Shown here piece by piece: positions 56,254 through 64,000 of a DNA stretch of 64,000 nucleotides. Position numbers and translations under genes: made by a program. The notes beneath the pieces are model-generated. The model did no database searches and was not told the DNA's origin. It worked only from the letters and a program-made list of their open reading frames with translations. Position 1 is the stretch's first letter. Each line of letters starts with the position of its first letter. Source of the stretch: Ramlibacter cellulosilyticus (lineage in GTDB: Bacteria > Pseudomonadota > Gammaproteobacteria > Burkholderiales > Burkholderiaceae_C); contig NZ_JACORT010000001.1 in the NCBI RefSeq assembly GCF_014297465.1, positions 1,054,001 to 1,118,000 on the forward strand. The letters run 5' to 3'.

Positions 56254-57192
56254 ATGACCGAGCCACAGGAAGGGGTCCCCATCGCTTCGGTGGAGCAGGC
56301 CACCGGCATCGCCCGGGCGACCCTCCGCATCTGGGAGCGCCGGTACGGCTTCCCCCAACCGGGGCGCGACCTGCGCGGGGAGCGCAGCTACCCCGACGAC
56401 CAGGTGCGCAAGCTGCGCCTCATCGCCGACCTCATGAACCAGGGCCACCGGCCGGGGCGGCTGGTGCAGCTCACGCTGCCGCAACTCGAGTCCCTCGCCG
56501 GCCCCGCGGGCGACCGCGGCGGCGAGCGCCCCCTGTCCGTCGACCAGCCGGTGATCGCCGCGCTGCGCGCCCACGACGTCGCCACCGTGCGGCGCCTCCT
56601 CGAGGAGGGCATCCGCCAGAAGGGGCTGGCCGGCTTCGTCACCGAGCAGATGGCGCGCCTGAACGTGGACGTCGGCATCGCGTGGGCGCGTGGCGAGGTC
56701 GAAGTGTTCGAGGAGCACCTGTACAGCGAGTGCGTGCAGCAGGTGGTGCGCACGCACCTGGCCCGCGTCGCCGAGCCGGTGGCGCCCGGGCCGCGGGTGC
56801 TGCTCGCCACCTTCCCGGAAGAAGGGCACGGCCTGGGGCTGCTGATGGCGCAGGTGCTGCTGGCGCTGGAAGGCTGCCCCTGCACGTCGCTGGGCGTGCG
56901 CGTGCCCCTGCAGCAGATCGTCGCGGCGAGCAAGGCGTTCCACGCCGACGTGGTGGGGCTGAGCTTCACGCCCAGCATGAATCCGGCGCACGTGCTGCGC
57001 GGGCTCGAGCAGCTGCGCGGCGAACTGGCGCCGCAGGTGGCGGTGTGGGCAGGCGGGCGCTCGCCGGTGCTGGCGCGCCATCGCATCGCGGGCGTGCAGC
57101 CGATCCCGAACATCTCGGAGCTGCCCGCCCTGGTGGCGCAGTGGCGCGCGGTGCGTGCGCCGGTGCCTAGCGCCCTTCCTTCAGGCGCGTGA
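56254..57192 (+). CDS. MerR-type regulator with B12-binding domain, CarH-like
   Basis: A 312-residue regulator. MerR helix-turn-helix (PIASVEQATGIARATLRIWE then RRYGFPQP, GERSYPDDQVRKLRLI) is joined to a cobalamin-binding four-helix cap and Rossmann domain. Cap residues IAWARGEVEVFEEHLYSECV contain W-x9-E-H (W144, E154, H155), the signature of adenosylcobalamin-sensing photoreceptors of the CarH type. The lower-ligand region is TFPEEGHGLGLLMAQ (H192). In CarH, AdoCbl makes a DNA-binding tetramer in the dark and light destroys it. No carotenoid genes are nearby. ATG codons at 56236 and 56245 are alternatives. The 3' end overlaps the convergent gene. Confidence 0.87.
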   Translation: MTEPQEGVPIASVEQATGIARATLRIWERRYGFPQPGRDLRGERSYPDDQVRKLRLIADLMNQGHRPGRLVQLTLPQLESLAGPAGDRGGERPLSVDQPVIAALRAHDVATVRRLLEEGIRQKGLAGFVTEQMARLNVDVGIAWARGEVEVFEEHLYSECVQQVVRTHLARVAEPVAPGPRVLLATFPEEGHGLGLLMAQVLLALEGCPCTSLGVRVPLQQIVAASKAFHADVVGLSFTPSMNPAHVLRGLEQLRGELAPQVAVWAGGRSPVLARHRIAGVQPIPNISELPALVAQWRAVRAPVPSALPSGA

Positions 57193-57589
57193 ACAGGCGG
57201 TGCTCGCAGGCCGGGTCGCTGCACTTCTCGCACACCCAGTTCCAGGCGCGGCCTTCGTCGCGCTCGCTGCGTTCCCCGAGGCCCAGCGCCAGCAGGGCGG
57301 ACTGCAGCCGCTGCGCGCCCTGTCCATAGACCACCTGGAAGACCACCCCGGCCGCCTGCAGCTGCGCGCGGATGCGGGCGTCTTCGGCTTCGTGGCCGGT
57401 GGAGGAGGGGAGGTCGAGGCCCATGACGAGGGCCGTGTCGCAGCGTGAGGCCGCGTCGGGCGTGAGTTCGATGGCGGCGACGCCGCGCGCGGAGAGTTCC
57501 TGCGCCAGGCGCGTGCGGCCGGTGCCGGGGGCGCCGAACAGGCCGACGCGCTGGATCCCCGCCTGGGCGGAGATGGCGGGGGTGCTCAC
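57167..57589 (-). CDS. Hypothetical P-loop-like protein
   Basis: A 140-residue protein. QRVGLFGAPGTGRTRLAQEL looks like a Walker A loop (GAPGTGRT, Arg in place of Lys). Later motifs DTALVMGLDLPSS and FQVVYGQGAQRLQSALLALG suggest a small Rossmann-like NTPase remnant. The C-terminus WNWVCEKCSDPACEHRLFTR has three cysteines and a histidine that could bind zinc. It is linked to ftsB by a 4-bp overlap and is the last gene of the pyrG-eno-ftsB unit. Known to me only as a Burkholderiales hypothetical. Confidence 0.7.
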   Translation of the reverse strand: MSTPAISAQAGIQRVGLFGAPGTGRTRLAQELSARGVAAIELTPDAASRCDTALVMGLDLPSSTGHEAEDARIRAQLQAAGVVFQVVYGQGAQRLQSALLALGLGERSERDEGRAWNWVCEKCSDPACEHRLFTRLKEGR

Positions 57590-57860
57590 TTGACGATCTG
57601 GACGAGGACCTCGTTGGGCCGCACCATGCCCAGCTCCGCGCGCGCCTTCTCCTCCACCATCTCCAGGCCTTCCTGCAGGTCGCGCACTTCGGCGGCGAGC
57701 TGCTCGTTGGCCTGCTGGGCGACGGTGTTGCGCGCCTTCTGTTCGTCCAGCTTCTGGCGCAGGTGCGCCACGTCGCCGACGCTGCCGCGGCCCAGCCAGA
57801 GCTGGGCCTGCACCACGGCCAGGAGGCCGATCAGCAGGGCAGCGACGGCGCGGCTATCCA

Positions 57861-57861
<1 letters not shown>
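57586..57861 (-). CDS. ftsB: Cell division protein FtsB
   Basis: A 91-residue bitopic divisome protein. One TM (VAALLIGLLAVVQAQLWLG) is followed by a periplasmic coiled coil (HLRQKLDEQKARNTVAQQAN and LAAEVRDLQEGLEMVEEKAR) and the conserved RAELGMVRPNEVLVQIV tail. It forms the FtsQLB complex. It starts with GTG at 57861, overlapping the eno stop by one base. The eno-ftsB order is standard in proteobacteria and supports the assignment. Confidence 0.92.
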
Positions 57862-59150
<1,289 letters not shown>

Positions 59151-59176
59151 TCAAGTTTCTGTGTAGTTCAAAAATT

Positions 59177-59283
59177 CATGAACGCAGAGGTCGCAGAGGA
59201 TGCGCAGAGGTCGCAGAGAAAACCATCATGGCTTTCCTTTCTGCGACCTCTGCGTCATCTCTGCGACCTCTGCGTTCTCATTC
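59177..59283. repeat. Family E: long inverted repeat built from CGCAGAGGTCGCAGAG units
   Basis: A left arm, GAACGCAGAGGTCGCAGAG then GATGCGCAGAGGTCGCAGAG, is mirrored by a right arm TCTGCGACCTCTGCGTC then TCTCTGCGACCTCTGCGTTC. Each arm contains two copies of the same 15-16-bp unit, and the arms flank ~25 bp. It could fold into a very stable hairpin between eno and the DUF1330 gene, inside the operon. Confidence 0.9.
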
Positions 59284-59291
59284 TTCGTTCG

Positions 59292-59582
59292 TCAAACGCC
59301 TTCGATCAGCACCATGCGCATGACCGCGATGCCCTCGCGGGCCTTGCGGGCGGCGCTGTATTCGGGGGAGTCGTTGAAGGCCTTCGCCGCCTCGACGGAC
59401 GGGAATTTCAGAAGGACGACGCGGTTGGGGGTCCAGTCGCCTTCCAGCACTTCGGTCTTGCCGCCGCGCACGCAGACTTCGGCGCCGTGGGCCTTCATGG
59501 CGATGGTGGACAGGCGCTTGTACTCCTCGTACGCAGCGGGGTCCTTCACGTCGACGTTGGCGAGGATGTAGGCGCTAGGCAA
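59292..59582 (-). CDS. DUF1330 family protein
   Basis: A 96-residue ferredoxin-like-fold protein of the dimeric alpha/beta-barrel superfamily. [20 protein letters not shown] and [20 protein letters not shown], then [20 protein letters not shown], are diagnostic for DUF1330. Function unknown. It starts with TTG at 59582, eight bases into the kdsA 3' end (ribosome site CTGGAGAACG). Its place between kdsA and eno is usual in Comamonadaceae, in my recollection. Confidence 0.88.
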   Translation of the reverse strand: MPSAYILANVDVKDPAAYEEYKRLSTIAMKAHGAEVCVRGGKTEVLEGDWTPNRVVLLKFPSVEAAKAFNDSPEYSAARKAREGIAVMRMVLIEGV

Positions 59583-60429
59583 AGTCGTTCTCCAGGAAAC
59601 CGTTCTTCTTGGTGATGCGATCCAGCTCCACCAGGGTCTCGAGCAGGGCGCGCATCTTCGCGAGCGGCACGGCGTTGGGGCCGTCGGAGAGCGCCTTGGC
59701 CGGGTCCGGGTGCGTCTCCATGAACAGGCCGGCGACACCGACGGCGACCGCGGCGCGCGACAGCACCGGCACGAACTCGCGCTGGCCGCCCGAGCTGGTG
59801 CCTTGCCCGCCCGGCAGCTGCACGGAGTGGGTCGCGTCGAACACCACCGGCGCGCCGGTCTCGCGCATGATCGCGAGCGAGCGCATGTCGCTCACCAGGT
59901 TGTTGTAGCCGAAGCTGGCACCGCGCTCGCAGGCCATGAAGCTGTCCTCCGGCAGGCCCTTCTCGCGCGCGGCGTCGCGGGCCTTCTGGATCACGTTCTT
60001 CATGTCGCCCGGGGCGAGGAACTGGCCCTTCTTGATGTTCACCGGCTTGCCGGACTGGGCCACGGCGCGGATGAAATCGGTCTGGCGGCACAGGAAGGCG
60101 GGCGTCTGCAGCACGTCGACCACTTCCGCCACGCGCGGGATCTCCGCTTCGGTGTGGACGTCGGTCAGCACGGGCACCTTCAGCTCGCGCTTCACCTTCG
60201 CCAGGATCTCCAGGCCCTTCTCCATGCCGGGGCCGCGGAAGCTGCTGCCGGAGGAGCGGTTGGCCTTGTCGTAGCTGCTCTTGAAGATGAAGGGAATGCC
60301 GAGGGAGGAGGTGATCTCCTTGAGCTGGCCCGCCACGTCCATCTGCAGCTGCTCGGATTCGACGACGCAGGGACCGGAGATGAGGAAGAAGGGCTGGTCG
60401 AGCCCCACGTCGAAACCACAGAGCTTCAT
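59575..60429 (-). CDS. kdsA: 3-deoxy-8-phosphooctulonate synthase (KDO-8-P synthase)
   Basis: A 284-residue enzyme condensing phosphoenolpyruvate with arabinose-5-phosphate for lipopolysaccharide core. Motifs: [96 protein letters not shown] and [20 protein letters not shown]. The Cys in GPCVVES marks a possibly metal-dependent form, but classification needs alignment. It follows pyrG directly with no spacer. Confidence 0.96.
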   Translation of the reverse strand: MKLCGFDVGLDQPFFLISGPCVVESEQLQMDVAGQLKEITSSLGIPFIFKSSYDKANRSSGSSFRGPGMEKGLEILAKVKRELKVPVLTDVHTEAEIPRVAEVVDVLQTPAFLCRQTDFIRAVAQSGKPVNIKKGQFLAPGDMKNVIQKARDAAREKGLPEDSFMACERGASFGYNNLVSDMRSLAIMRETGAPVVFDATHSVQLPGGQGTSSGGQREFVPVLSRAAVAVGVAGLFMETHPDPAKALSDGPNAVPLAKMRALLETLVELDRITKKNGFLENDFA

Positions 60430-63701
<3,272 letters not shown>

Positions 63702-63711
63702 CACCAACCGA

Positions 63712-64000
63712 ATGCAAGTCGACGTCAAGATCCTCGATCCGCGCATCGCGGACCAGATGCCCTCCTATGCCACGCCCGGCAGCGCCGGCCTGGACCTGCG
63801 TGCCTGCCTGGATGCGCCGCTGACGCTGGAGCCCAATGCCTGGCAACTCGTGCCGACGGGCCTCGCCATGTGGCTCAAGGACCCGGGCTACGCCGCGCTG
63901 ATCCTTCCGCGCTCCGGCCTCGGGCACAAGCACGGCATCGTGCTGGGCAACCTCGTCGGGCTGATCGACAGCGACTACCAGGGCCAGCTGATGGTGAGCG
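63712..64000 (+). CDS. dut: Deoxyuridine 5'-triphosphate nucleotidohydrolase (partial, runs off window)
   Basis: The first 96 codons of dUTPase, cut by the window edge. [20 protein letters not shown] is motif 1 and [34 protein letters not shown] are motifs 2 and 3 of the homotrimeric enzyme that hydrolyses dUTP to dUMP. About 50 more residues with motifs 4 and 5 are expected beyond the end. It is coupled to coaBC. Confidence 0.95.
   Translation, partial: MQVDVKILDPRIADQMPSYATPGSAGLDLRACLDAPLTLEPNAWQLVPTGLAMWLKDPGYAALILPRSGLGHKHGIVLGNLVGLIDSDYQGQLMVS

Overview
The window is a contiguous piece of a GC-rich bacterial chromosome. Gene content and order point to a betaproteobacterium of the order Burkholderiales, most likely family Comamonadaceae (Ramlibacter/Variovorax-like). 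The evidence is several orphan Bug-type tricarboxylate receptors, the pyrG-kdsA-eno-ftsB block, gamma-carbonic anhydrase next to hslO, and dispersed GC-rich palindromes of a type common in that group. The organism call is inference. No rRNA, tRNA, CRISPR array, insertion sequence or prophage was recognised.

Layout. 1-8.4 kb: a tandem repeat array, a divergent M24-fold protein, small stress-type proteins, a Tim44-like protein, nhaR, and a decayed branched-chain amino acid receptor gene. 8.4-19.5 kb: an aldehyde dehydrogenase, two small genes, a DUF6351 lipoprotein, a Bug receptor, an operon with a Cap15-like two-TM beta-barrel protein, glpM and an amidohydrolase. 19.6-25.3 kb: a methylsuccinyl-CoA dehydrogenase-like / 2-methylfumaryl-CoA isomerase pair, a cupin, a TRAP receptor and an AttH-like lipocalin. 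25.4-32.4 kb: an FtsX-type permease, hemerythrin, two paralogous receiver-only response regulators, a DsbG-like lipoprotein, a LolD-like ATPase and miaA. 32.4-41.9 kb: aroD, hydrolase, large lipoprotein, mutL, Hsp70-like, DedA, and an MddA-like methyltransferase divergent from a TetR regulator with matching palindromic operators. 42-48.7 kb: a Rieske oxygenase alpha/beta pair, twin glycine-zipper lipoproteins, amiC-tsaE, queG and an AEC carrier. 48.8-57.6 kb: three Bug receptors around xerD, repetitive secreted proteins, DUF455, gamma-carbonic anhydrase, hslO and a MerR/B12 CarH-like regulator. 57.2-64 kb: pyrG-kdsA-DUF1330-eno-ftsB on the minus strand, then coaBC and a truncated dut on the plus strand.

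How it works together. Most genes are housekeeping or envelope functions in short, often ATGA-coupled operons. The notable layers are: (i) at least five families of dispersed palindromic repeats that sit at gene ends, supply stop codons, and in mutL lie in frame inside the coding sequence; (ii) an upstream motif, CCTAC then 22 nt then TAGATT-like, shared by several small stress-type genes; (iii) a Cap15-like membrane protein with no visible CD-NTase; (iv) an enzyme pair that would join part of the ethylmalonyl-CoA route to part of the 3-hydroxypropionate bicycle; and (v) a candidate B12 photoreceptor regulator. All functions are read from sequence by eye, with no database search.
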